A stretch of DNA of 48,852 nt from DATAFF01 sp036257595 (GCA_036257595.1 DATAFF010000067.1:1-48852); one strand, 5' to 3'. Shown: positions 7,756-16,606, numbered from the stretch's first letter. Made by a program: numbers and translations. Notes: generated by a model not told the origin, from the letters alone.

Positions 7756-8949
7756 ATGCAGATCAAAGAGTTGAAAACATTCGTGGTGGGCAATCCGCCA
7801 CCCTCCTTCGGCGGCCGCTATTTCATCTTCGTCAAGCTGACGACCAATGACGGGATCAGCGGCATCGGCGAAGTCTATTGCGATACATTCGGGCCGCAGG
7901 TCATCACCGCCATGGTGGCCGACGTCTTCGCCCGGCATGTCGAGGGCATGGACCCGTTCCGCCTCGAAGATCTGTGGCGCCGGGTCTACGGCACCGGCTA
8001 CACGCTCAGGCCCGATGTCTCGCTGATAAGCGTGCTGTCCGCCATCGAGATCGCGCTGTGGGACATCAAGGGCAAGGCGCTCGGCAAGCCGCTCCATGCG
8101 CTGCTCGGCGGCAAGGTGCATGAGCGGTTGAGAAGCTACACCTATATCTACCCCAAGATCGAGGAGGGTGAGAGCGAGAGCATCTATTGGGACCCCGAGC
8201 GATCCGCCAACCGCGCCGCCGAATATGTCGCGGCCGGCTTCACCGCGGTGAAATTCGATCCCGCGGCGCCCTATTCGGTGTTCGATCCGCGCCAGCCATC
8301 GCTCGAGGCGCTCGAGCTCTGCGCCAAGTTCTGCCGCCTGATGCGCGAAGCCGTCGGCAGCCGGGCAGACCTTCTGTTCGGCACCCATGGTCAATTCACC
8401 CCCGCCGGTGCCATTCGGCTGGCCAAGCGGCTCGAACCCTATGATCCGTTGTGGTTCGAGGAGCCGGTGCCGCCGGAGAAGCCCGAGGAGATGGCGCTGG
8501 TGGCGCGCGGGACGTCGATCCCCATTGCCACCGGCGAGCGGCTGACCACGAAATACGAGTTTGCCCGGGTGCTCGAATGCCGTGCCGCCGCCATCCTGCA
8601 AATGGCGCTCGGGCGGGTCGGCGGGATCATGGAGGCAAAGAAGATCGCCGCCATGGCCGAGGCCCATTATGCGCAGATCGCGCCGCATCTCTATTGCGGA
8701 CCGGTGGAGGGCGCGGCGAACATCCATTTTTCCGCATCGCTTCCCAATTTCCTGATCCTTGAGAGCATCCAGACCTGGGGTGGCTTCCATGCCGAGCTGC
8801 TGAAGACGCCGATCCGCTGGGAGGAGGGCTATGTCATCCCGCCCGACGAGCCCGGGCTCGGGATCGAGCTCAATGAGGAGGTGGCCGAGCGCCACCCCTA
8901 TAGCGGCAGCAAGCTGCATCTCGAAATGACCAGCACGCCAATCCCGTGA
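7756..8949 (+). CDS. Enolase-superfamily (mandelate racemase/galactonate dehydratase-like) protein
   Basis: 397-residue protein with the N-terminal capping domain and C-terminal TIM barrel of the mandelate racemase subgroup. Visible are the KxDP element (VKFDPAAPY, K166), metal-ligand glutamates E235/E236 (WFEEPVPPE) and E261 (TGERLTTK), and a C-terminal His (IAPHLYCGP, H311), as in acid-sugar dehydratases such as DgoD. The usual first metal ligand is an Asp in a DxHG/DxN motif; here the segment reads LLFGTHGQF, with Gly209 at the Asp position and H211 kept. The substrate is therefore not predictable. The gene ends in a GTGA overlap with prmB. Confidence 0.85.
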   Translation: MQIKELKTFVVGNPPPSFGGRYFIFVKLTTNDGISGIGEVYCDTFGPQVITAMVADVFARHVEGMDPFRLEDLWRRVYGTGYTLRPDVSLISVLSAIEIALWDIKGKALGKPLHALLGGKVHERLRSYTYIYPKIEEGESESIYWDPERSANRAAEYVAAGFTAVKFDPAAPYSVFDPRQPSLEALELCAKFCRLMREAVGSRADLLFGTHGQFTPAGAIRLAKRLEPYDPLWFEEPVPPEKPEEMALVARGTSIPIATGERLTTKYEFARVLECRAAAILQMALGRVGGIMEAKKIAAMAEAHYAQIAPHLYCGPVEGAANIHFSASLPNFLILESIQTWGGFHAELLKTPIRWEEGYVIPPDEPGLGIELNEEVAERHPYSGSKLHLEMTSTPIP

Positions 8950-9851
8950 CCGTCGAGCAAGAGCTGTTCACCATCCGCGACCTTCTGCGCTTTGCGGTGA
9001 CGCGCATGGAACGGGCGGGCGTGAGCTACGGCCATGGCACGGATTCCGCCTTCGCCGAGGCAGTGTTTCTGATCGCCGAGCAGCTCCGTCTACCGCGTGA
9101 CGGCATCGAGCCTTTTCTCGATGCGCGACTGACGCTTACCGAACGTCAGGAGATCGTCGGCCTGATCGAGCGGCGGATCGCAAGCCGCAAGCCGGCCGCC
9201 TACCTCGTCAACCGCGCCTATATCGGTGATTTCGCATTCCATGTCGATGAACGGGTGATCGTGCCGCGCTCCTTCATCGGTGAGCTCTTGTGCAGCGGGC
9301 GCCTCGGCGAGGCAGGACTGATTGCCGACGACAACGGCATCACACGCATCCTCGACCTCTGCACCGGGTCGGCCTGCCTCGCCATCCTTGCCGCAATGGC
9401 ATTTCCCGAGGCCCGCATCGATGCAGTCGATATTTCTGCCGATGCCCTGGCGGTGGCGCGGCGGAATGTCGACGACTATGGCCTGTCGGACCGAATCGAG
9501 CTTCATCAGGGCGATCTGTTCGCGCCGCTCTCCGAAGGCCGTTACGATCTGATCCTCACCAACCCGCCTTATGTGGCGCGCGACAGCATGGCGAACCTGC
9601 CTCCCGAATACCGGCAGGAGCCTGCGCTCGCACTGGCCGGCGGCGACGATGGCCTGGCGGTCGTGCGGCGGATCCTGGCGGCGGCGCCGCGGCACCTGAC
9701 CGAAGCTGGCGGACTTCTGTGCGAGATCGGCGAGGGGCGACATCTCCTGGAGCAGGAGTTTCCACATCTGCCATTTTTCTGGCTCGATACCGAGACAAGT
9801 GAAGGCGAGGTGTTCTGGCTGCCGGGGAGCTCCACGGAAAGGCTCGCATGA
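8946..9851 (+). CDS. prmB: Ribosomal protein L3 N5-glutamine methyltransferase (PrmB/HemK family)
   Basis: S-adenosylmethionine-dependent enzyme that methylates a glutamine side chain, for PrmB on ribosomal protein L3. The 301-residue protein starts with GTG 8946, which shares bases with the TGA of the previous gene. An N-terminal helical domain is followed by RKPAAYLVNRAYIGDFAFHVDERVIVPRSFIGELL, motif I ILDLCTGSACLAILAA, acidic AVDISADALAVA, and the glutamine-binding NPPY (N206) in LILTNPPYVARDSMANLPPEYRQEPALAL. The latter extension is typical of PrmB rather than PrmC. It overlaps the next gene by 4 bases. Confidence 0.9.
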   Translation: MTVEQELFTIRDLLRFAVTRMERAGVSYGHGTDSAFAEAVFLIAEQLRLPRDGIEPFLDARLTLTERQEIVGLIERRIASRKPAAYLVNRAYIGDFAFHVDERVIVPRSFIGELLCSGRLGEAGLIADDNGITRILDLCTGSACLAILAAMAFPEARIDAVDISADALAVARRNVDDYGLSDRIELHQGDLFAPLSEGRYDLILTNPPYVARDSMANLPPEYRQEPALALAGGDDGLAVVRRILAAAPRHLTEAGGLLCEIGEGRHLLEQEFPHLPFFWLDTETSEGEVFWLPGSSTERLA

Positions 9852-10939
9852 ATTTCGATCTGACCTGCTTTGCCCCCGACTATGCCGCGGCACGCTCCCG
9901 GTTTATGAGCGCAGCGCGCGCCGCCGGCACCGTGATCAAAAGCTATCGCAATCAAGGGAGCGGGCCTTCGGGAGAGGAACTCTGGACCGACGCCGCCTGG
10001 CTCGGAAACGCGGATGCGGCGAAGGTGCTGGTCACCATCTCGGCGACCCATGGGGTCGAGGGCTTTTGCGGCTCGGGGGCTCAGATCGACTGGCTCGAGC
10101 TCCGGCCGGCAGTGCCGGACGATGTCGCCGTTCTTGCCATTCACGCGATCAATCCGCACGGCTTTGCCTGGTTGCGCCGGGTCACCGAGGAAGGCGTCGA
10201 CCTCAACCGCAATCATGTCGACTTCAGCAAGCCACTGCCGCGCAATCCGGGCTATGCCGCGCTCGCCGATGCCATCGTCCCGAAGGAGTGGACGGAAGCG
10301 GCGCTCGCTGCCGCCGACGAGCGGATGCAGGAGTACCGGCGCACCCACGGTCTCGACGCTCTGCGCATCGCCGAGAGCGGCGGCCAGTACACCCATCCGG
10401 ACGGGCTGTTCTTCGGCGGACACGGCCCGACCTGGTCACGCCTGACCATGGAGAAGGTGATGGCCGATTTCGCGATTGGCGAGCGCCAGCTGGTCTGCAT
10501 GGTCGACTACCATACCGGGCTTGGTCCCTACGGCTATGGCGAGGCGATGATCGCCGACAAGCCGGGCACGCTGCCGGAGCGACGCGCTTCGCAATGGTTC
10601 GGCGAATCGGTGACCAACGGCGTGACCGGCACCACCAGCTCGCACGCCCAGTTCGGCTTCGTCGAGGATGGCTGGAAGGCGGTGCTCGGCGACCGCATTG
10701 TGTGCCTGACCCTTGAGTATGGCTGCTTTCCCTGGTCGACGACCTTGGGCAGCCTGCGGCAAGAGCAATGGCACCAGCTCAATCGGCCCGATGCCGGCTG
10801 GAGCGACCCGGAGACGATCCGTGTCAAGAGGTACATCCGCCGGGCATTCTACCCGGATACCGATTCCTGGCGGGAGCTGGTGCTGTTCCGCTCCCGCCAG
10901 ATCCTCGGCCAGGCGGTTCGGGGCCTCGCCGGCGGGTGA
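9848..10939 (+). CDS. DUF2817 family protein, M14-like metallopeptidase
   Basis: 363-residue protein resembling zinc carboxypeptidases of the DUF2817 group. Candidate zinc ligands are seen in SATHGVEGFCGS (HxxE) and DYHTGLGPYG, and a candidate catalytic glutamate in LTLEYGCFPW. INPHGFAWLRRVTEEGVDLNRNHVDF matches the substrate-binding Asn-Arg region of M14 enzymes. No signal peptide is visible, so it is probably cytoplasmic. Translationally coupled to prmB by a 4-base overlap. Substrate unknown. It converges on glnA with a 16-base gap. Confidence 0.85.
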   Translation: MNFDLTCFAPDYAAARSRFMSAARAAGTVIKSYRNQGSGPSGEELWTDAAWLGNADAAKVLVTISATHGVEGFCGSGAQIDWLELRPAVPDDVAVLAIHAINPHGFAWLRRVTEEGVDLNRNHVDFSKPLPRNPGYAALADAIVPKEWTEAALAAADERMQEYRRTHGLDALRIAESGGQYTHPDGLFFGGHGPTWSRLTMEKVMADFAIGERQLVCMVDYHTGLGPYGYGEAMIADKPGTLPERRASQWFGESVTNGVTGTTSSHAQFGFVEDGWKAVLGDRIVCLTLEYGCFPWSTTLGSLRQEQWHQLNRPDAGWSDPETIRVKRYIRRAFYPDTDSWRELVLFRSRQILGQAVRGLAGG

Positions 10940-10955
10940 TACGCCAGGCTGCTTG

Positions 10956-12374
10956 CTAGCAGCTGTAATACATGTCGAACTCGACCGGGTGCGGCGTCAT
11001 CTCGAAGCGCGACACCTCCTCGTTCTTGAGCTCGATATAGGAGTCGATCTGGTCGTCGGTGAAGACGCCGCCCTTCTTGAGGAACTCGCGGTCGTTCTCG
11101 AGCGAGGTCAGGGCTTCCCTGAGCGAGCCGCACACTGTCGGGATCTCCTTCAGTTCGACCGGCGGCAAGTCGTAGAGATTCTTGTCGATCGGATCGCCGG
11201 GATGGATCTTGTTGAGGATGCCATCGAGGCCAGCCATCAGAACCGCCGAGAAGGCGAGATAGGGATTTGCCGACGGATCGGGGAACCGCACTTCCACCCG
11301 CTTGGCCTTGGGATTGGTGGTGTAGGGGATGCGGCACGCCGCCGAGCGGTTGCGCGACGAGTAGGCGAGCAGCACCGGCGCCTCATAGCCCGGGACCAGC
11401 CGCTTGTAGGAGTTGGTCGAGGGATTGGTGAAGGCGTTGCAGGCCTTGGCGTGCTTGATCACGCCGCCGATGAAATAGAGGCAGGTCTCCGACAGGTCGG
11501 CATATTGATTGCCGGCGAAGAGCGGCCGCCCCTCGTTCCAGATCGAGAAGTGGCAATGCATGCCCGAGCCATTGTCGCCCATGACGGGCTTCGGCATGAA
11601 GGTTGCGGTCTTGCCATAGGCGTGGGCGACGTTCTGGATGACATATTTGTAGATCTGCATGTGATCCGCCATCCGCACGAGGTTTGCGAATTTCATGCCG
11701 AGCTCATGCTGGGCGGCCGCTACCTCGTGATGGTGCTTCTCCACCACGACGCCCATCTCGGCCATCACCGACAGCATCTCCGAGCGCATGTCCTGGGCGG
11801 AGTCCATCGGGTTGACCGGGAAATAGCCGCCCTTGGTGCGCATCCGGTGGCCCTGGTTGCCCATCTCATATTCGGTGCCGGCATTGGTCGGCAGCTCCAC
11901 CGAGTCGATGCGGAAGCCGGTGTTGTAGGGCTCGGTCGTGAAGCGGACGTCGTCGAAGATGAAGAATTCGGCCTCCGGCCCGACATAGACCGTCTCGCCG
12001 ACCTTGGACTGCTTGAGGAAGGCCTCGGCCTTTTTCGCCGTCATGCGCGGATCGCGGTCATAGGCCTCGCCGGTGCCCGGATCGAGAATATCGCAGAACA
12101 GCACCGCGGTGGTCTGGGCATAGAACGGGTCGGTGTGCGCGGACTCGGGATCGGGCATCAGCGTCATGTCCGACTCGTTGATGACCTTCCAGCCGGCGAT
12201 GGAGGAGCCGTCGAACATGATGCCGTCGGCGAAGGCGTCCTCGTTGATCAGCGCGACATCCATGGTCAGATGCTGCATCTTCCCACGCGGATCGGTGAAG
12301 CGCAGATCGACATATTTGACGTCCTTGTCCTTGAACATCGCGAGCACCGATTCGGCGCTCTTGGTCTTTGCCAT
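10956..12374 (-). CDS. glnA: Glutamine synthetase, type I
   Basis: Makes glutamine from glutamate, ammonia and ATP; a dodecameric cytoplasmic enzyme. The 472-residue length is standard for GSI-beta. Visible are the N-terminal DPRGKMQHLTMDV and MFDGSSIAGW, the active-site GPEAEFFIFDDVRF, the glutamate-flap region NPSTNSYKRLVPGYEAP, RFPDPSANPYLAF, and the adenylylation loop with Tyr401 in KNLYDLPPVE. Covalent control by GlnE/PII is therefore expected. It lies 57 bases downstream of glnB, the classical alphaproteobacterial glnB-glnA operon. Confidence 0.98.
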   Translation of the reverse strand: MAKTKSAESVLAMFKDKDVKYVDLRFTDPRGKMQHLTMDVALINEDAFADGIMFDGSSIAGWKVINESDMTLMPDPESAHTDPFYAQTTAVLFCDILDPGTGEAYDRDPRMTAKKAEAFLKQSKVGETVYVGPEAEFFIFDDVRFTTEPYNTGFRIDSVELPTNAGTEYEMGNQGHRMRTKGGYFPVNPMDSAQDMRSEMLSVMAEMGVVVEKHHHEVAAAQHELGMKFANLVRMADHMQIYKYVIQNVAHAYGKTATFMPKPVMGDNGSGMHCHFSIWNEGRPLFAGNQYADLSETCLYFIGGVIKHAKACNAFTNPSTNSYKRLVPGYEAPVLLAYSSRNRSAACRIPYTTNPKAKRVEVRFPDPSANPYLAFSAVLMAGLDGILNKIHPGDPIDKNLYDLPPVELKEIPTVCGSLREALTSLENDREFLKKGGVFTDDQIDSYIELKNEEVSRFEMTPHPVEFDMYYSC

Positions 12375-12431
12375 GGGAATTGCCCTATGTTTTCAGCGGA
12401 TTGGAAGAGCTTCGTGCAAGCGCCGGAACCC

Positions 12432-12770
12432 TCAGAGCGCGTCCGTTCCGGTCTCGCCCGTTCGGATCCGGATGGCCTGTTCTACAGGGGTGATGAAGAT
12501 CTTGCCATCGCCGATTCGCCCCGTCCGGGCGGCCGTCTGGATCGCCTCGACGGCCTTGTCGACGAGCTCGTCGGCAATGACGATCTCGATCTTCACCTTC
12601 GGCAGGAAATCGACGACATACTCGGCGCCGCGATAGAGCTCGGTATGGCCTTTCTGCCGTCCGAATCCTTTCGCTTCGGTCACTGTTATGCCCTGCAGAC
12701 CGACTTCCTGCAGAGCTTCCTTCACCTCATCGAGCTTGAAGGGTTTGATGATCGCCTCGATCTTCTTCAT
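12432..12770 (-). CDS. glnB: Nitrogen regulatory protein PII
   Basis: 112-residue trimeric signal protein sensing 2-oxoglutarate and glutamine (by uridylylation) and acting on glutamine synthetase adenylylation and NtrB. The T-loop is intact with Tyr51 as uridylylation site (TELYRGAEYVVDFLPK). The N terminus MKKIEAIIKPFKLDEVKEAL and C terminus GDGKIFITPVEQAIRIRTGETG match the family. First gene of glnB-glnA; a candidate sigma-54 element lies 60 bases upstream. Confidence 0.97.
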   Translation of the reverse strand: MKKIEAIIKPFKLDEVKEALQEVGLQGITVTEAKGFGRQKGHTELYRGAEYVVDFLPKVKIEIVIADELVDKAVEAIQTAARTGRIGDGKIFITPVEQAIRIRTGETGTDAL

Positions 12771-12829
12771 GCGTCCTCATCCTGACAGGCGGGTGGTCAG
12801 CGCAGCGTTACCGTCTGTCCGACGGCAAG

Positions 12830-12845
12830 TGCACGGGCCATGCCA
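12830..12845 (-). promoter_or_regulatory. Candidate sigma-54 promoter for glnB-glnA
   Basis: Read on the minus strand, TGGCATG-GCCC-GTGCA matches the -24/-12 consensus TGGCACG-N4-TTGCA at 9 of 11 specified positions, with the GG and GC dinucleotides correctly spaced by 10 bases. It would give a leader of about 50 bases before glnB. NtrC-activated transcription of glnBA is known in rhizobia, but no clear NtrC site was found. Confidence 0.45.
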
Positions 12846-12989
12846 ACTGGCCGGGGAAAGGAATTTAAAGCAATATCAGCGGCTTGGATTCGGTGCAGGC
12901 TGTTCACCGCCGATTGGTCGGCTTATAAATTGGGCGATTGATCAATTTTTGGGCAACTGCACAGTGCCAATTCAGCCTCGGTCCGATCG

Positions 12990-14480
12990 ATGGTTGCCAC
13001 CATGCCCACGGAGCTTCTGACGCCTAGCGACATGGCGCGTGCCGACGCGCTTGCTGTGGCCGCCGGGGTGGCCTCGCTCGACCTCATGGAGGCGGCCGGT
13101 CGGGCGGTTGCCCAGGCGATCATGAGGCGCTGGGAAAGGCGTCCGGCATTGGTGTTGTGCGGCCCGGGGAATAATGGCGGCGACGGCTTCGTCGTCGCCC
13201 GGCATCTCGGCGCCAATGGCTGGCCGGTCGAGGTGGCGCTGCTCGGCGAGCGGGACCGACTGGCCGACGATGCCGCCGTCATGGCCGAGCGCTGGCAGGG
13301 GCCGATCGGCCGTGCCGCGCCGGCCAGCCTTGTCGGCCGGCAGCTCGTCGTCGACGGGCTGTTCGGCGCCGGGCTCTCGCGCGATCTCGATGATGAGGCC
13401 GCCCGGCTCGTCAAGCACGTCAACGACTCCGGCGTCCCGGTGGTGGCGATCGATCTGCCGTCGGGAATCGACGGCTCGACCGGCGCGGTGCGCGGGGCCG
13501 CCATCAATGCCGCTCTCACCATCACCTTCTTCCGCCTGAAGCCAGGGCACCTGCTGGTCCCGGGCCGCGACCATTGCGGCGAGACGGTGGTGGCCGATAT
13601 CGGCATTCCTCCGGCGGTGCTCGACGCGATCAGGTCGCTCATCTTCCGCAATGATCCGGGCCTGTGGCGTCACAGCCTGGCGCGGCCGCCAGCGGCGCAT
13701 AAATATCAGCGGGGCCACGCGGTCATGCTGTCGGGCGGACCGTGGCACACCGGCGCGGCACGGCTCGCCGCGATCGCGGCGCTGCGGGTCGGGGCAGGGC
13801 TCGTCACGCTGGCCTCGCCCCAGGCGGCGCTGCCGATCAATGCGGCGCATCTGACAGCGGTCATGATCGAGGGACTCGACGATGCCGAAGGGCTGAGCGC
13901 TCTCCTTTCGCGCCGCAAGGCACGCGCTGTCGGCCTTGGTCCCGGTCTCGAGCCCGACACGGCAACGCAGGCCATGGTACTGGCGGCGCTGGCGAGCGGC
14001 TGCGCCGTCGTTCTCGATGCCGGCGCGCTCACCGCCTTCGAGGGGAAGGCGGCAGCGCTTGCTGGCGCCATCATGGCGGATCCTGCGCGCCCGGTGGTGC
14101 TGACACCGCATGAAGGCGAGTTTCGCCGGCTGTTCGGCACGTCTGTCGCGGAAATTCCGGCCAAGTGGCATCGCGCTCGAGCGGCGGCCCAGCAGGTCGG
14201 GGCGGTGGTGGTGCTCAAGGGGCGCGACACCGTCATCGCCGCCGCCGACGGCCGCGCCATCATCAACGACAATGCGCCGCCGACGCTGGCGACTGCCGGC
14301 TCGGGCGATGTGCTGTGCGGCGCGGTGCTCGGCCTCTTGGCGCAAGGCGCATCCGGGGTCGACGCCGCGGCCGCGGCCGTCTGGCTCCATGGCGACGCCG
14401 CGGCGGCGTTCGGTCCGGGGCTGATCGCCGAGGATCTGCCCGGACTCCTGCCGCTGGCGCTCAGGCACGCCACCGGCTGA
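12990..14480 (+). CDS. nnr: Bifunctional NAD(P)H-hydrate epimerase / ADP-dependent NAD(P)HX dehydratase
   Basis: Repairs hydrated NAD(P)H: the N-terminal YjeF domain epimerises R/S-NAD(P)HX and the C-terminal ribokinase-like domain dehydrates the S form with ADP or ATP. The 496-residue two-domain protein shows VLCGPGNNGGDGFVVARHL, VDGLFGAGLSRDL and AIDLPSGIDGSTG (epimerase, about residues 1-215), then VMLSGGPWHTGAARLAAIAALR, VLTPHEGEFRRLFG and TLATAGSGDVLCG (dehydratase, 225-496). ATG 12990 or ATG 13002 could be the start; neither has a clear ribosome-binding site. Divergent from glnB across a 219-base gap. Confidence 0.93.
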   Translation: MVATMPTELLTPSDMARADALAVAAGVASLDLMEAAGRAVAQAIMRRWERRPALVLCGPGNNGGDGFVVARHLGANGWPVEVALLGERDRLADDAAVMAERWQGPIGRAAPASLVGRQLVVDGLFGAGLSRDLDDEAARLVKHVNDSGVPVVAIDLPSGIDGSTGAVRGAAINAALTITFFRLKPGHLLVPGRDHCGETVVADIGIPPAVLDAIRSLIFRNDPGLWRHSLARPPAAHKYQRGHAVMLSGGPWHTGAARLAAIAALRVGAGLVTLASPQAALPINAAHLTAVMIEGLDDAEGLSALLSRRKARAVGLGPGLEPDTATQAMVLAALASGCAVVLDAGALTAFEGKAAALAGAIMADPARPVVLTPHEGEFRRLFGTSVAEIPAKWHRARAAAQQVGAVVVLKGRDTVIAAADGRAIINDNAPPTLATAGSGDVLCGAVLGLLAQGASGVDAAAAAVWLHGDAAAAFGPGLIAEDLPGLLPLALRHATG

Positions 14481-14518
14481 GGGGATATGCGACTCGCGTG
14501 GCGAGTCCTAGAGGACGA

Positions 14519-16096
14519 CTACGTCGGCGCAATGATCAGGTCTGAAGCCTTTTCCCCAATCATAATGCAGGGTGCGTTGGTGTTTCCGCTCACAATCGCC
14601 GGCATGATCGAGGCGTCGGCAACGCGGAGACCTGCGAGCCCATGGACACGAAGCTGGTCATCCACCACTGCCATGGGGTCATGACCCATCTTGCAGGTCC
14701 CAACCGGGTGCCAGATGGTCGTTCCTGTCCTGCGAATGTAGTCCACGAGGCCTTGATCGGAATTCACCTCTGGTCCTGGATGGGTCTGTTCGGCCCCAAC
14801 CTCCCGGAAGGCACGGGCATTGCCGATCTCAATAACCTGCTTCAGTCCTGTCAAAGCGAGATCCAGATCCACCGGCTCACTGAGATAGCGCGGGTCAATC
14901 AATGGTCGGTCGAGCGGGTCAGCTGACTGCAGCCGGATCGTACCGCGACTTTGAGGTCGGCAAAGATTGACATCGAATGTGAAACCATGCCGGTCGGGTG
15001 GCGAACCGTCGTAGTAAGAGACGCCGTGAGTCAGGCCGAAATGGATTTGTATGTCAGGATATGCCGAGGGCTTGCCGCAGCGAATGAACGCCCCTGCCTC
15101 GCATAGGTTAGAGGCGAATGGCCCCGTACCATCGGTCAGATAGCGCTCTTCTGCCTCGGCAATGGCGGCGCTTGACATGCCCGCGACTGTCAACGGCTCC
15201 TCGATCTCGAAGCGGCAAAGAAGATCAAAATGGTCGTGAAGATTGCCACCGACACCTGGCAGGTCATGCAACACCTCGATTCCGTGTTCTGTCAAATGGG
15301 CGGCAGGTCCAATACCGGAAAGGAGAAGTAGCTGCGGACTGTTAATCGCGCCTGCGCTCAGGATGACTTCATTTGCGGCGTAAGCTGTTTGCAATCGACC
15401 TGATTCGAGGTATTCAACACCGATCGCCCTGTTGCGTTCGATAAGAACGCGGATCACTGTCGCGTGGGTCAGGACCGCCAAGTTCTTGCGGCTCATTGCT
15501 GGCCGCAAATAGGCTACCGCCGTGCTGCAGCGTCCTGTCTTGCCGATCGTGGCTTGAAGATAACCATAACCCTCCTGCCGCGCACCATTGAAGTCCTCCG
15601 TATAAGGAAGTCCCACTTCGTGGCAGGCTTGCATGAACAGCTCTGTCAGGCGCGATCGATCCTGATGATCCGAGACCGCCAAGGGACCCGAGCTGCCATG
15701 GTATTCGTCGCGAAATCTGTCGTTGGACTCCGAGCGTATGAAGTATGGCAGAACATCAGTGTATCCCCATCCCCGGTTTCCAAGCTGCGCCCAGTGATCG
15801 TAATCACCGGCATTGCCGCGCATGTATACCATCCAGTTGATCGAACTCGTCCCGCCGAGGCACTTGCCTCGGGACAGGAATATCTTGCGACCCATTAGCT
15901 CGGTCTGAGGGACAGTCCTGTAACCCCAGTCCACCGGCGAATCCATGAGAGTGTCAACGAATGCCGGTATGCGAATATTGGTCCAGTCATCCCAGCCGCC
16001 CGCCTCAAGTAGCAGAACGCTCGCACCTCTGCCGGTTAACCTGTTTGCGACGACGCATCCTGACGACCCAGATCCCACAACGATGAAGTCGAACAT
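14519..16096 (-). CDS. GMC-family FAD oxidoreductase (choline dehydrogenase-like)
   Basis: Flavin enzyme oxidising an alcohol to an aldehyde; substrate unknown. The start ATG 16096 has GGAGG correctly spaced (complement of 16105-16109); a GTG at 16126 is less likely. The 525-residue protein begins with the dinucleotide fold FDFIVVGSGSSGCVVANRL, then RGKCLGGTSSINWMVYMRG (GMC signature 1), EVILSAGAINSPQLLLLSGIGP (signature 2), and the C-terminal active-site segment IWHPVGTCKMGHDPMAVVD with SGNTNAPCIMIGEKASD. By eye the region is richer in A/T than its neighbours. With the integrase fragment next door this suggests horizontal acquisition. Confidence 0.88.
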   Translation of the reverse strand: MFDFIVVGSGSSGCVVANRLTGRGASVLLLEAGGWDDWTNIRIPAFVDTLMDSPVDWGYRTVPQTELMGRKIFLSRGKCLGGTSSINWMVYMRGNAGDYDHWAQLGNRGWGYTDVLPYFIRSESNDRFRDEYHGSSGPLAVSDHQDRSRLTELFMQACHEVGLPYTEDFNGARQEGYGYLQATIGKTGRCSTAVAYLRPAMSRKNLAVLTHATVIRVLIERNRAIGVEYLESGRLQTAYAANEVILSAGAINSPQLLLLSGIGPAAHLTEHGIEVLHDLPGVGGNLHDHFDLLCRFEIEEPLTVAGMSSAAIAEAEERYLTDGTGPFASNLCEAGAFIRCGKPSAYPDIQIHFGLTHGVSYYDGSPPDRHGFTFDVNLCRPQSRGTIRLQSADPLDRPLIDPRYLSEPVDLDLALTGLKQVIEIGNARAFREVGAEQTHPGPEVNSDQGLVDYIRRTGTTIWHPVGTCKMGHDPMAVVDDQLRVHGLAGLRVADASIMPAIVSGNTNAPCIMIGEKASDLIIAPT

Positions 16097-16252
16097 GCTG
16101 CCGTCCTCCAAGATGTGGCGGCTCACTGTGAATTGGAAACAACATCCCCTGAAATACTTCAGATCAAGAGGGGCCTGGGGCAGCCCGCGCGTTCACAGAG
16201 GTTGGCGAATACGGTGCAGCTGGGAAAGGCCATTGCCTTTTCCATAAGATTC

Positions 16253-16492
16253 ATGTTGTCCCAGAGCAAGATGGGGCTTGCAACCGACCCGTATTTTGTG
16301 TTTCACGCCTGTCGTCTTGCCTGTGCCACCCGGCTGGTGCAGGCGAACGTCAATCTCCGCATCATCCGGCGCTTCATGGGCCACGAGAGGATCGAGACGA
16401 CAATTCGCCATGCCCAGCTCAGCGACACCATGCTGCAAGGGGCGTTGGATCAAATGCAGAAGCTATTTCCCTCGGCGCCGCAGCAGGATATA
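16253..16492 (+). pseudogene. Decayed C-terminal fragment of a tyrosine recombinase (phage-type integrase)
   Basis: The frame reads MGLATDPYFVFHACRLACATRLV, then NLRIIRRFMGHERIETTIRHAQLSD. This matches the C-terminal catalytic part of integrases (HxxR box, GH of the MGH motif). The N-terminal core-binding half and first catalytic Arg are absent. The nucleophile position (usually R-Y-A-H-L) is His, codon CAT at 16409-16411, one transition from TAT. It is thus truncated and probably inactive. It ends about 115 bases before tRNA-Leu. Confidence 0.75.
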
Positions 16493-16606
16493 GGCATCTT
16501 GCGGCTGGCGGCGGGGGAGCAAAATTTACGCCCTTCCGGCGCAAAGGGTGGGGGGCCAGGGAAGGGCATCGAAGTGCAAGCCTTTGATAACAAAGGAAAG
16601 AGCAAG

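Noticed and set aside
10948..10963. Hairpin GCTGCT/AGCAGC between the DUF2817 gene and glnA as terminator
   Set aside because: Only a 6-bp stem with no T-run, and it overlaps the glnA stop codon; could be chance.
10713..12785. 690-residue plus-strand open frame opposite glnA and glnB
   Set aside because: A typical antisense shadow in G+C-rich DNA, with no recognisable domains; glnA and glnB are unambiguous on the other strand.
12950..12970. Second sigma-54-like element (TGGCAC reading on the minus strand)
   Set aside because: The GG and GC dinucleotides are two bases too far apart for a functional -24/-12 element.
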